64,000 nt of DNA from Streptococcus merionis DSM 19192 (GTDB taxonomy: Bacteria > Bacillota > Bacilli > Lactobacillales > Streptococcaceae), in contig NZ_KB904555.1 in NCBI RefSeq assembly GCF_000380085.1, positions 91,109 to 155,108 of the forward strand, in the 5' to 3' direction. Every line of letters starts with the position of its first letter. Positions within the stretch are counted from its first letter, which is position 1. Of this stretch, positions 56,261 through 64,000 are shown piece after piece. The notes under the pieces were generated by a model that saw only the letters and a program-made list of their open reading frames with translations, was not told the DNA's origin and did no database searches. The translations under genes and the position numbers were made by a program.

Positions 56261-57523
56261 TTATAGCAAATTTCCGCCATTTAATAAAGTTTGCCGTATG
56301 AGATTAAAGGCGTGCATGCAGGCGATTTGGCGGACATCCTGACGGCTTCTACCCCCAATCATGAAGCGGTAGGCTTTGGTTTCTTTGTGACTGGACAAGC
56401 CTATAAAAACAGTGCCTACTGGCTGATCCTCTAACCTGTCTGGACCAGCCACTCCTGTTAATGACACGCCATAGTCACTGCTGGTCAATTTTCTAGCCTG
56501 CTCTGCCATGGCGCAAGCGGTAAAATCAGACACCACACCAGCTGCTGCCAACTTCTCAGGATCAATGCCCAACATCTGAGATTTTTGCTCCAAACTGTAG
56601 GTCACAAAGCCTCCTGGGAAAACCTGAGAAGCTCCCGAAAAGTCAGCCAAAGTTGCCTGAAAAAGTCCTGCTGTCAGACTTTCTGCTGCGGTCAGAGTTG
56701 CCCCTTGAGACAGTAGCAGTTCAAAAACAACTGCTGCCAAACTGTTGTCATCACCATAGCCGTACATAAGTTGGGAGAGTTCACCATGAGTCAAGATTTT
56801 CTCTTCCAATTTATCCAACTTAGCATCTGCCTCGACCTTAGAACTTGCCTTAGTAGACAGGCGCAAGGTTACTTCACCAGTCTTAGCATATGGAGCAATG
56901 GTCGGATCCGTCTGCTGATTGATTAGATCGCCCAAGACGGTCACCAATTGGCTTTCACCAATGCCAAAGAATCGTAAAACACGGGAATAAAGCTGCTGTT
57001 TCTGATTCTGACTAACTAGTAAAGGAATCAATTCCTCTGTCACCATAGGCTTGAGCTCACTAGGAGGCCCAGGTAAAACAACATAGGTCACTCCGTTCTG
57101 CTCAAGGAGACCACCAACTGCTAGACCCGTTTGATTAGGCAAGGGAGTACTTCCGACCACGATTTGGGCTTGCCGTTCGTTATTGGGCGTACGAGAACTA
57201 GCTGGCCTACTCGCAAAAAAGCTGTCCAATCTCGCTAAAGCAGCCTCATCAAAGACCAAATCCCGACCTAGAAAACGAGCCAAAGTTTGCTTGGTCAAAT
57301 CATCCTCAGTCGGCCCAAGACCCCCACAGAGAACAATCAAATCACTCCTGTCACGAGCTATTTCTAACGCTGCCAGCAACCGCTCTTCATTATCTCCAAC
57401 AGCTGTATGGTAGAAGACATCCACCCCGATCTGAGCAAATTTCTCCGACAAAAATTGGGCATTAGTATTGACAATCTGACCAGTCAGAATCTCTGTTCCC
57501 ACTGCAATCACTTCAGCTTTCAT
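56261..57523 (-). CDS. cinA: CinA family protein
   Basis: 420 residues: N-terminal MoCF-like domain ([25 protein letters not shown]) and C-terminal PncC/nicotinamide-nucleotide amidohydrolase domain ([16 protein letters not shown]). Competence-inducible partner of recA; links RecA to the membrane in transformation. Confidence 0.95.
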   Translation of the reverse strand: MKAEVIAVGTEILTGQIVNTNAQFLSEKFAQIGVDVFYHTAVGDNEERLLAALEIARDRSDLIVLCGGLGPTEDDLTKQTLARFLGRDLVFDEAALARLDSFFASRPASSRTPNNERQAQIVVGSTPLPNQTGLAVGGLLEQNGVTYVVLPGPPSELKPMVTEELIPLLVSQNQKQQLYSRVLRFFGIGESQLVTVLGDLINQQTDPTIAPYAKTGEVTLRLSTKASSKVEADAKLDKLEEKILTHGELSQLMYGYGDDNSLAAVVFELLLSQGATLTAAESLTAGLFQATLADFSGASQVFPGGFVTYSLEQKSQMLGIDPEKLAAAGVVSDFTACAMAEQARKLTSSDYGVSLTGVAGPDRLEDQPVGTVFIGLSSHKETKAYRFMIGGRSRQDVRQIACMHAFNLIRQTLLNGGNLL

Positions 57524-57779
57524 GACGACCTACTTTCTTATTCGTAATTTTACCCCCATTTTAACAAAAAAAGTAGCACATAGGTAATATCTTACAACTT
57601 ACTACAAGAAGGTATCAAGTATACTTTGTTTTAAAAGAATCTGTTTTTGTGACAGCTGTTTCTGATTTTAAAGTTGTTAGTGTGGCTAAGATGATATCTC
57701 AAAACTTCAGAGAATACTTTAACAAGAGCTTACCAGTTGACTTAACTTGCAAGCATTTGGTATTGTTCAAATTCCACTC
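57524..57779. other. cinA promoter region and resolvase 5' remnant
   Basis: Holds the competence operon promoter. No further gene seen. The plus strand has broken coding-like stretches leading to the resolvase relic. Confidence 0.45.
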
Positions 57780-58226
57780 AAGACAATTTAGAATATCTTG
57801 ATTTATTAAAGAAGAGGGTATTGTCGTTGTTTCTGAGTTAAATAGATTAGGAAGAAATAATAAGGAACTGACTGAGACGATTTCTGAGACACGCCTAAAG
57901 GAGCAACTGTTGAGGCTTTAAATCTACCTTCATTATCTGGTATTGAAGATGAGAATCTGCGTCGATTATTGAATAATTTGATTTTGGAGCTCTATAAATA
58001 TCAAGCTGAATCGGAAAGAGTGCGACTCCTTGAAAGGCAATGTCAGGGAATAGAGATAGCTAAACGTAAGGGACGGTATAAAGGCCGTAAACCTTTGTTT
58101 AGTAAGTATGATCCAAAGTGATTTTGAGCTTTTTCTTGCAGGACATTCTGATCGTGAGATTGAGGAGATGGTTGAGATAAATGCTAGGACGTTTAGAAGG
58201 TATAGGGAGAGATATGGAGTAAAAAG
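57780..58226 (+). pseudogene. Serine recombinase (resolvase) relic
   Basis: Three frame segments match one resolvase: VVVSELNRLGRNNKEL, then LPSLSGIEDENLRRLLNNL and IAKRKGRYKGRKPLF, then FELFLAGHSDREIEEM with RTFRRYRERYGV. Frameshifts and a TGA separate them; the N-terminal catalytic Ser region is lost. Confidence 0.78.
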
Positions 58227-58405
58227 AAGAGGTTGGGACAAAAGTAGTTCCAACCTCCTGTATTTTTAGATTTACTGACAAGACGCAGTGGTTGAGTGGG
58301 CTCTAATACGTTGATAAATCAACTTTTAGAGCCCTACTCAACTGTGCGGAGGTGGGATGACAAAATCGAATTTCTGCGAAATTACCGATTTTTATCCCAC
58401 TCTCT
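58227..58405. repeat. Hairpin-rich intergenic repeat (BOX-like)
   Basis: Three nested inverted repeats: GAGGTTGGGAC/TTCCAACCTC, GGTTGAGTGGGCTCTAA/TTAGAGCCCTACTCAAC (58289-58347) and GTGGGAT/ATCCCAC (58353-58402). Element boundaries cannot be set from one copy. Confidence 0.55.
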
Positions 58406-58410
58406 GGAAG

Positions 58411-59106
58411 TTATTTCAATTCTTTCTTTTTGAATAGATAATAGCTGCTTGCTAAGTAGATAATTGTAAAGAGGCAAGCGGTGATAGTGCTGCTATTCCA
58501 ATGTGTATCTGTATTTTGCAAAGCGATAAAGAGAAAAATGCTCTTAGGCGCAGGGAGATGTAGGATATTTTCTGTGATAAGGTTGAGGATATTATCGAAA
58601 AGAAGAACAATGAGAATAAAGGAAAGGTAGGCTTGGTTGATTTTGTTAAAAGCGATAAAGAGGGTAGATGCAAGTAAAATAATGCAGATGTAAATAGGGA
58701 GTTGGTGTATAAAAATTGACCAAATAGCTTCGCTATCAACTGCACCTCCTAGTAAAAGACGAAAAAGGCTTGCTAGACTGTAGGAGAAGAGAACGTAGAG
58801 TAGATTGATAATCAGGTTTGTTAGAATTTTGTAGAGAAAAATAGGTGTTCGTTCTTGTCTTTTGACAATGAGGTTGTTAATGGTTCGGTGGTGGAAATCT
58901 TCTCCAAAAAGAAGATTTGTAGGGGCAAGGAAAAAGAGAGGGAGAAACTGTGTCAAGAGTTGAATCAAGGTAGTGGACTCTTCTTTTGAGGGAGTACTAT
59001 TTAGTAAAAAGGCAGATAGTAGTGATAAACCAAAGAGAATAGAGAGGGATAGAAGTAATTTTCTTTCTTTTAGGATACGATAGAGGTCTGCTTTAAGATA
59101 ATTCAT
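58411..59106 (-). CDS. ABC permease, lantibiotic-immunity type
   Basis: 231 residues, six hydrophobic segments, no extracytoplasmic domain. Start overlaps the stop of the ATPase gene. Length and topology match LanE/LanG or BcrB-type permeases. Confidence 0.75.
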   Translation of the reverse strand: MNYLKADLYRILKERKLLLSLSILFGLSLLSAFLLNSTPSKEESTTLIQLLTQFLPLFFLAPTNLLFGEDFHHRTINNLIVKRQERTPIFLYKILTNLIINLLYVLFSYSLASLFRLLLGGAVDSEAIWSIFIHQLPIYICIILLASTLFIAFNKINQAYLSFILIVLLFDNILNLITENILHLPAPKSIFLFIALQNTDTHWNSSTITACLFTIIYLASSYYLFKKKELK

Positions 59107-59989
59107 GGGTAGTTTCTCCTTCTTGAATTAGTTGTAGGTAGTAGCTTTCAAAGGCGATTTTCTTATTGAAAATTTCTTTTAGTTCAATATGTTCATGAAT
59201 AAGTTGTGTGATAAGGGGCATAATATCTGTCTCCTTTGGAAGAATGAAGTAATCTTCCTCTTCTTGGAATGGAATGTCTTGATTTCCTAGAAGAGATTTC
59301 GTTTTTTCAGGCTTATCAGTTGATAGATAGAGTTTTTCTTCTAGTTCTTGCTGGAGTTCTGTTTTTGAAAATTGTCGTAGAACTTTTCCCTTATGCATAA
59401 TAATATAACGATCCACGACTAATTCTAATTCTGATAAAATATGGCTAGAGATTAGAATAGTCATGTGGTAATTTTCACGTAGATTGAGGATGATATTTCG
59501 CATATCTCGGATGCCTGCAGGGTCTAAACCATTGATAGGCTCATCGAGAATGAGAAAATCGGGTTGATCCAAGATAGCCATAGCAATAGCAAGCCTTTGT
59601 CGCATACCAAGGGAGAAATCCTTAGATTTCTTATGCGGATCAACATCGCTTAGACCAACTGTTTCAAGAGCTTTTTGAATCATTTGTTTTTTATCTTTTA
59701 GCCCTAGTTGTAGAGCAATATAGTGAAGATTACCCTCTGCCGAAAGATTAGGCTGCAGAGCCGGAGATTCAATTAAAGCTCCAATCCGGTAAGGGCTATC
59801 TTTGAGGATATTTCCAGAGCTAGGTAGAATCAATCCAGAGAGAATTCGCAAAAGTGTTGTCTTTCCTGCTCCATTTTCCCCGACTAGACCGCAGATTTCT
59901 CCTTTTTGAATAGAGAAAGAGATATGGTCGACGGCTAGTTGATTTTTATATTGTTTGGTGATTGTATCAAGTTGAAGAAGTGTTGACAT
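59093..59989 (-). CDS. ABC ATPase, lantibiotic-immunity type (LanF/BcrA-like)
   Basis: 298 residues from ATG 59989 (AAAGGAAAA). Walker A GENGAGKTT, signature FSLGMRQR and Walker B FLILDEP (LanF-type 'Q/E-loop' GALIESPAL). Exports toxic peptides from the membrane. Divergent from the Rgg gene. Confidence 0.88.
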   Translation of the reverse strand: MSTLLQLDTITKQYKNQLAVDHISFSIQKGEICGLVGENGAGKTTLLRILSGLILPSSGNILKDSPYRIGALIESPALQPNLSAEGNLHYIALQLGLKDKKQMIQKALETVGLSDVDPHKKSKDFSLGMRQRLAIAMAILDQPDFLILDEPINGLDPAGIRDMRNIILNLRENYHMTILISSHILSELELVVDRYIIMHKGKVLRQFSKTELQQELEEKLYLSTDKPEKTKSLLGNQDIPFQEEEDYFILPKETDIMPLITQLIHEHIELKEIFNKKIAFESYYLQLIQEGETTHELS

Positions 59990-60078
59990 ATGTTTTCCTT
60001 TCATTTTTGGAATAAATCTATGATATACTATTTATTAATAAAACTAGAATTAATTACATATCTGTAACGAGGGCTCTG

Positions 60079-60939
60079 ATGAAAGAAAAAATCGGAAAAG
60101 TTTTTAAAATTATTCGAGAATCAAAAAATATGTCCTTAAAGGAAGTAGCTGGCGATTTTGTAACCCCTGCTCAGTTATCACGTTTTGAGAATGGAAAGAG
60201 CAATCTGACAGTTGACACATTTTTCCATTGTTTGAATAATATGGATGTTTTACAGGGAGAGTTTTCAACTTTTTATAACAATTATTATGACATTGAAGAT
60301 GTGCGTTTATCTAAAGAATTGTATGAAGCAATAGAAAATAGAGATATCGATTTTTTTAGGCGTAGTCTTTCTGATTATGAGTGTAAGTATCATGTTACGG
60401 GGAGAAAATCTGATCGCTTGATGATTGCTGTATTACATGTTTTTATGAATGACTGTGATTTATCTATCGTTATCCCTAAAGAAGAAAAAAGAGTGATAAC
60501 AGATTACTTGATGTCCATTGATGAGTGGTGTAGATATGAATTATGGATATTAAGTAATTGTGCTCGTTCTTTAGAAACAAAAGCTTTAGAGGTTTTAGGA
60601 CAAGAAGCAATCACTCGAAGTCAATTTTATGATAGTATCGAAGAGAATCAAAGAAAAACCTATCGCTTGCTGTTGAATATTACAGGAATTTTATTGGATA
60701 GAGGGGAGGAAAGAATTGCCCCTAAGTTTATTAAAATCCTTGATAATTTCAATATTTTAGATAGATATCTTATGGAAAAATTACGATTAAAATTTTGTAA
60801 AGCTCATTTAAGATATTTACAGGGATTTGAAGATGCACTAGATATCATGAAAGAATGTTTAAAAATGACAGATTTTATAGAGAGTTATAGTATTTCTAGA
60901 CAAATTGAGCAAACTATCAGTCAACTTACAGATATGTAA
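60079..60939 (+). CDS. Rgg/GadR/MutR family regulator
   Basis: 286 residues: XRE HTH (MSLKEVAGDFVTPAQLSRFENG) and a helical TPR-like peptide-binding domain. Rgg proteins respond to short pheromones and switch on bacteriocin or peptide genes. Divergent from the ABC pair and upstream of the small peptide gene. Confidence 0.9.
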   Translation: MKEKIGKVFKIIRESKNMSLKEVAGDFVTPAQLSRFENGKSNLTVDTFFHCLNNMDVLQGEFSTFYNNYYDIEDVRLSKELYEAIENRDIDFFRRSLSDYECKYHVTGRKSDRLMIAVLHVFMNDCDLSIVIPKEEKRVITDYLMSIDEWCRYELWILSNCARSLETKALEVLGQEAITRSQFYDSIEENQRKTYRLLLNITGILLDRGEERIAPKFIKILDNFNILDRYLMEKLRLKFCKAHLRYLQGFEDALDIMKECLKMTDFIESYSISRQIEQTISQLTDM

Positions 60940-60978
60940 CGATTTTAAAGTCAATTGATTTTTCCTGTAGAATAATTC

Positions 60979-60993
60979 TTGTAAGTCTTACAA
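60979..60993 (+). promoter_or_regulatory. Palindrome before the small peptide gene
   Basis: TTGTAAG-T-CTTACAA, perfect seven-base arms, near the expected promoter of the peptide gene. Possible regulator-binding site. Confidence 0.35.
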
Positions 60994-61024
60994 ACAACAA
61001 AAAATATTTCGGAGGAAAAAATAA

Positions 61025-61123
61025 ATGACTAAGTTTGTAAAAAATGTAAACCGTAACCCTAAATTGGTGAAATCTGGTCGAGGAAAACAAGTGAATACCT
61101 TTATTTGTTTTGGTAAATTTTAA
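61025..61123 (+). CDS. Small basic peptide, possible RiPP precursor or pheromone
   Basis: 32 residues, MTKFVKNVNRNPKL start and VNTFICFGKF end, one Cys, one Ser and two Thr. Strong SD (GGAGGAAAA). Between Rgg and a lanthipeptide-synthetase stub, so a modified peptide is plausible. Sequence is unfamiliar to me; basic leader is atypical for class III lanthipeptides. Confidence 0.55.
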   Translation: MTKFVKNVNRNPKLVKSGRGKQVNTFICFGKF

Positions 61124-61209
61124 TCAGATTTCTATTAAGAAAGATATTGCTACTAAGTAAGAGAGCAGTATCTCTTTTTTAAATTAAAAAGTCATTGGAG
61201 GTAAAGATA

Positions 61210-61461
61210 ATGAAAAAGGCAACTGTTATACTGTTGGTAGTAGGAATCAGCATTTTGACATTATTTGAGTTTGTAAAACCATCAATTGAAAAATCAAGTA
61301 ATAATAAATTTATTACATTTGGAAAAGTTGATTTTTCTGATGATGATGATTACGAATATGATGAATCAGAAGATTATGAATATGAGTCAGATGAGACGAA
61401 TTGGTTTGAGGATTTTATTAAGAATCATAAAACGCCATTCTCCAAGACAATTCAAAAGTAG
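61210..61461 (+). CDS. Small membrane-anchored acidic protein
   Basis: 83 residues from ATG 61210 (GGAGGTAAAG). N-terminal hydrophobic helix (residues 4-22) then an Asp/Glu/Tyr-rich stretch (DDDDYEYDESEDYEYES). Position suggests part of the peptide locus. No known family. Confidence 0.6.
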   Translation: MKKATVILLVVGISILTLFEFVKPSIEKSSNNKFITFGKVDFSDDDDYEYDESEDYEYESDETNWFEDFIKNHKTPFSKTIQK

Positions 61462-61480
61462 ATATGTAGGTGGTGTATAG

Positions 61481-61645
61481 ATGAGTGCTTCTTTTATTTA
61501 TAGGAATGTTGAGTATAAGCCTTCAAATATTTTCGGTTTTAAGATTCACGTATCAGCCACTTTTGAGAATTATAATCAGATATTAGAATTAGTTACCCCT
61601 TTTTTAGATAAAAAAAAGATAACATTATACCGTGGTGCTAGTTAA
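61481..61645 (+). pseudogene. N-terminal stub of class III lanthipeptide synthetase (LanKC)
   Basis: 54 codons: YKPSNIFGFKIHVSATFEN then ILELVTPFLDKKKI, matching the 'GWKIHVSA...eIL..V.pyL....I' start of LanKC enzymes. The rest of the lyase, kinase and cyclase domains (about 800 residues) are gone. A full gene would have modified the adjacent peptide. Confidence 0.7.
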
Positions 61646-61659
61646 TTTCAAAAGTAACT

Positions 61660-61756
61660 GCCCGATAACGAGATGTATTAAAAATTCTCCTGTTCTAGTT
61701 GATACTAACAGTATACTGAAGGATGAGGAAATATGATAAATGCCTTGTTATCGGGC
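61660..61756. repeat. Inverted-repeat-bounded segment
   Basis: GCCCGATAAC (61660-61669) and GTTATCGGGC (61747-61756) are perfect inverted 10-mers enclosing 77 bases. It lies where the LanKC gene breaks off. Confidence 0.55.
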
Positions 61757-61802
61757 GATTATAGTCTTTCAGCTTTAAGCTAGTACATGCTATACTATTG
61801 TT

Positions 61803-62452
61803 ATGGTATATGGATAACGTGTTATTGCCTATAAAAACTTCGGTCACACAAAGCAGGAAACATGTCATGTCTTTGGGATTAGTCGCAACACCCTCTATCT
61901 ATGGGAAAATCAACTAGAAGCTACCAGCACTTTAGAAATAACTCCTAGAAAACGAAAACCAAGCAAACTCCCTTTAGACCAATTGGAAGCCTATATGACT
62001 GCCCATCCCGACGCTTTTTTGAGAAAAATAGCCGATCATTTCAACTGTCATCCACAGTGTGTTTGGTCAGTCTTGAAGAAAATTGGTATCCCTTAAAAAA
62101 AAGACAACACGCTTTAAAAAGCAAAATCCAGAAAAGGTTAGGCCATTTCTAACGGTTTTACCTGTTTTAGCTGGTTTATCGATTGTTTATATTGATGAAA
62201 CAATAATTGATACGTATCTTTATCGAAAACATGGGCGAAGTAAACGAGAGAAAAAGGTCATCGGCAAGATTAGTGGCAGGCGTTTTGAACGTATGTCCAT
62301 TGTTGCCGGACAAGTTGGTGGTCGGTTTGTTGCATCAATGGTTTACAAGCAAAGCATGACTAGTCAATTCTTTATCGCTTAGTTTGAAAATCAACTTTTA
62401 ACAGCCTTAGATAGGCCACATATCGTCATTGTCATTATGGAATGCCAGCTTT
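61803..62452 (+). pseudogene. IS630-family transposase, multiply broken
   Basis: Codes an HTH segment (FGISRNTLYLWENQLEA), IADHFNCHPQCVWSVLKKIG, then VYIDETIIDTYLYRKHGR and ISGRRFERMSIVAGQ with DDE Asp and Glu context. Several stops and a frame change show decay. Confidence 0.78.
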
Positions 62453-62736
62453 CACCCCCAAAAACGCTTAGCTCAACTTTGTTTGGCTAAAGAGACATTA
62501 TTTTCTTCCTCTCTCACCTTATTCTCCTGAGCTCAATCTAATCTAAAAAACATGGGCAAATGTCGCTGAACTGTTGAAAACGATCAAAACAGTAGACAAG
62601 TGTCTGCTGTACTATTTTAGAACTGAGTGACTATCCCATTTTTTCAAGGGTTTAAGCGAGTAAAGCCCTTTTTGAACAAATTTTGAACAACCGCACTAAA
62701 AAAGGCTCTAAATCAACGTTTAGAGACCTAAAACTA
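62453..62736. other. Region before the tRNA array
   Basis: Contains a palindrome ACAGTAGACAAGTGTCTGCTGT (split: ACAGTAGACA / TGTCTGCTGT, 62589-62611), possibly the transposon end, and otherwise nothing recognised. Confidence 0.4.
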
Positions 62737-62820
62737 TACCGGCGGCCGGGGTCGAACCGGCACGTCCGTGAGGACACTGGATTTTGAGTCCAGCGCGTCT
62801 GCCAATTCCGCCACGCCGGC
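62737..62820 (-). tRNA. tRNA-Leu (CAA)
   Basis: 84 bases; anticodon loop CTCAAAA gives CAA; type II variable arm present. Last in the array. Confidence 0.93.
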
Positions 62821-62835
62821 TAGTATAATTAGTAA

Positions 62836-62907
62836 CTGGGGTAGCTGGATTCGAACCAACGCATGAGGGAGTCAAAGTCCCTTGCCTTACCGCTTGGCTA
62901 TACCCCA
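62836..62907 (-). tRNA. tRNA-Gln (TTG)
   Basis: 72 bases, anticodon TTG in CTTTGAC; TGGGGTA/TACCCCA acceptor. Confidence 0.93.
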
Positions 62908-62917
62908 TTAATAAAAA

Positions 62918-62991
62918 GGCGAGTGATGGGAATCGAACCCACGAATGTCAGAGCCACAATCTGATGTGTTAACCACTTCACCACACCCGCC
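62918..62991 (-). tRNA. tRNA-His (GTG)
   Basis: 74 bases with the extra 5' G typical of tRNA-His; anticodon GTG. Confidence 0.92.
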
Positions 62992-62999
62992 ATATAATA

Positions 63000-63070
63000 C
63001 ACGGGCAGTAGGAATTGAACCCACACTGAAGGTTTTGGAGACCTTAGTTCTACCTTTAAACTATGCCCGT
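63000..63070 (-). tRNA. tRNA-Trp (CCA)
   Basis: 71 bases; anticodon CCA in CTCCAAA. Confidence 0.93.
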
Positions 63071-63081
63071 AAGTAAAGGTA

Positions 63082-63162
63082 TGGAGAGAGAGGGATTCGA
63101 ACCCCCGAACCCTAAGGAGCGGATTTACAGTCCGCCGCGTTTAGCCTCTTCGCTATCTCTCC
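63082..63162 (-). tRNA. tRNA-Tyr (GTA)
   Basis: 81 bases with long variable arm; anticodon GTA. Confidence 0.93.
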
Positions 63163-63178
63163 AAATATTAACTTAAAA

Positions 63179-63251
63179 TGGCGCGAGACGGAATCGAACC
63201 GCCGACACATGGAGCTTCAATCCATTGCTCTACCAACTGAGCTACCGAGCC
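63179..63251 (-). tRNA. tRNA-Phe (GAA)
   Basis: 73 bases; anticodon GAA. Acceptor stem GGCTCGG/TCGCGCC has a T-C mismatch at pair 4. Confidence 0.92.
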
Positions 63252-63256
63252 AAATA

Positions 63257-63330
<74 letters not shown>

Positions 63331-63339
63331 ATAATAAAA

Positions 63340-63429
63340 AGGAGGATGTGGGATTCGAACCCACGCACGCTTTTACACGCCTGACGGTTTTCAAGACCGT
63401 TCCCTTCAGCCAGACTTGGGTAATCCTCC
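63340..63429 (-). tRNA. tRNA-Ser (TGA)
   Basis: About 90 bases with long variable arm; anticodon TGA in CTTGAAA. Confidence 0.93.
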
Positions 63430-63433
63430 AAAA

Positions 63434-63505
63434 TAGTCCGTACGGGATTCGAACCCGTGTTACCGCCGTGAAAAGGCGGTGTCTTAACCCCTTGACCAAC
63501 GGACC
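63434..63505 (-). tRNA. tRNA-Glu (TTC)
   Basis: 72 bases; anticodon TTC in TTTTCAC. Confidence 0.93.
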
Positions 63506-63525
63506 ATTTTAACTTATTCAGTTAA

Positions 63526-63599
<74 letters not shown>

Positions 63600-63645
63600 A
63601 AGCCTATAATGCTATAATGCTTGGTTAATTTGAACAAATGTTCAA

Positions 63646-63716
63646 AGCGGGTGACGAGAATCGAACTCGCGACAACAGCTTGGAAGGCTGTAGTTTTACC
63701 ACTAAACTACACCCGC
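63646..63716 (-). tRNA. tRNA-Gly (TCC)
   Basis: 71 bases; anticodon TCC in CTTCCAA. Confidence 0.93.
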
Positions 63717-63721
63717 TTATA

Positions 63722-63794
63722 TGGGAGTTAACGGGATCGAACCGCTGACCCTCTGCTTGTAAGGCAGATGCTCTCCCAGCTGAGCTAAACTCCC
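63722..63794 (-). tRNA. tRNA-Val (TAC)
   Basis: 73 bases; anticodon TAC in CTTACAA. First tRNA after the 5S gene. Confidence 0.94.
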
Positions 63795-63885
63795 ATAAAT
63801 GGCAGTTTAACTCTAGCTGGGAAAAGGTAGAAAGCTTCGCTTCCCCTATCTCCCGATTGAAAGCTCAAATTCCTCTCGCTTTCAA

Positions 63886-63900
63886 CTGAGCTAAACTCCC
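63886..63900 (-). repeat. tRNA-Val 5' fragment between 5S and tRNA-Val
   Basis: GGGAGTTTAGCTCAG is identical to the first 15 bases of the tRNA-Val gene at 63780-63794. The rest of the spacer does not fold as a tRNA. Confidence 0.6.
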
Positions 63901-63904
63901 TCTC

Positions 63905-64000
63905 GCTAAGCAACTCCCTTATCTCACAGGGGGAACCCCCCAACTACTTCAGGCGTGCTAGGACTTAACTGCTGTGTTCGGCATGGAAACAGGTGTATCC
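63905..64000 (-). rRNA. rrf: 5S ribosomal RNA, 3' part
   Basis: Minus strand reads GGATACACCTGTTTCCATGC, then GAACACAGCAGTTAAG and AGTAGTTGGGGG, with CTGTGAGA...GCTTAG at the end. This is 5S rRNA; the 5' part lies beyond the window. The rRNA operon would continue to higher coordinates. Confidence 0.9.

Overview
The window is low-GC Firmicutes chromosome, from a Streptococcus. Supporting evidence: ComX/SigX-type competence sigma factor, spxA next to recA-cinA, glnR-glnA, treR/treB/treC, IreB-RuvX-DUF1292 housekeeping operon, and a 5S-rRNA-linked tRNA array in the order Val-Gly-Ile-Glu-Ser-fMet-Phe-Tyr-Trp-His-Gln-Leu. The gene order and intergenic repeats suggest S. suis or a close relative, but the species is an inference. 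No rRNA other than part of a 5S gene is present.

Layout. 1-4934: a lipoprotein serine protease (cut by the window edge), a CPBP membrane protease and an ABC/FtsX exporter with two permeases. 5519-8020: leuS. 8607-12788: a CstA/BtsT-family carrier with a LytS/LytT-type two-component system, probably a pyruvate- or carbon-starvation-sensing unit. 13422-24004: a 10.6-kb phage-inducible chromosomal island (PICI)-like element next to the 3' end of rpsD. It carries an integrase, CI-like and Cro-like regulators with three evenly spaced operators, an excisionase-like protein, an SF3 helicase replication protein followed by iterons, a TerS-like protein, and an Fst-type toxin/antisense RNA addiction module. 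24080-26925: rpsD, rpoE (delta), an integrase relic, rpsI and rplM with an L13 leader.

27278-36950: an orphan lactose/cellobiose-type PTS permease, an internally deleted IS3-like element, comX, DUF1292-ruvX-ireB, a YehR-like lipoprotein, a nonsense-broken membrane protein gene, a PH-domain protein, and an ABC exporter coupled to a DesK/DesR-type two-component system. 37153-42226: a nucleoside/ribose utilisation cluster (DcuC-family carrier, nucleoside hydrolase, ribokinase, GNAT) with a divergent LacI-family regulator, RbsR-like operator and cre-like site. 42486-49172: pgk, DUF2975/XRE pair, lipoprotein, FUSC-like membrane protein, and glnR-glnA behind a perfect GlnR box. 49212-54186: GNAT and the trehalose genes treR<>treB-treC. 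54590-57523: spxA, recA, cinA.

57780-62736 is an accessory, decaying region between a resolvase relic and the tRNA array. It has a lantibiotic-immunity-like ABC pair, an Rgg regulator, a 32-residue peptide gene, an acidic secreted or anchored small protein and a 54-residue stub matching the start of a class III lanthipeptide synthetase (LanKC), then inverted repeats and a broken IS630-type transposase. I read it as an eroded RiPP/lanthipeptide locus. 62737-63794 holds 12 tRNAs and 63905-64000 the 3' part of 5S rRNA, all on the minus strand.
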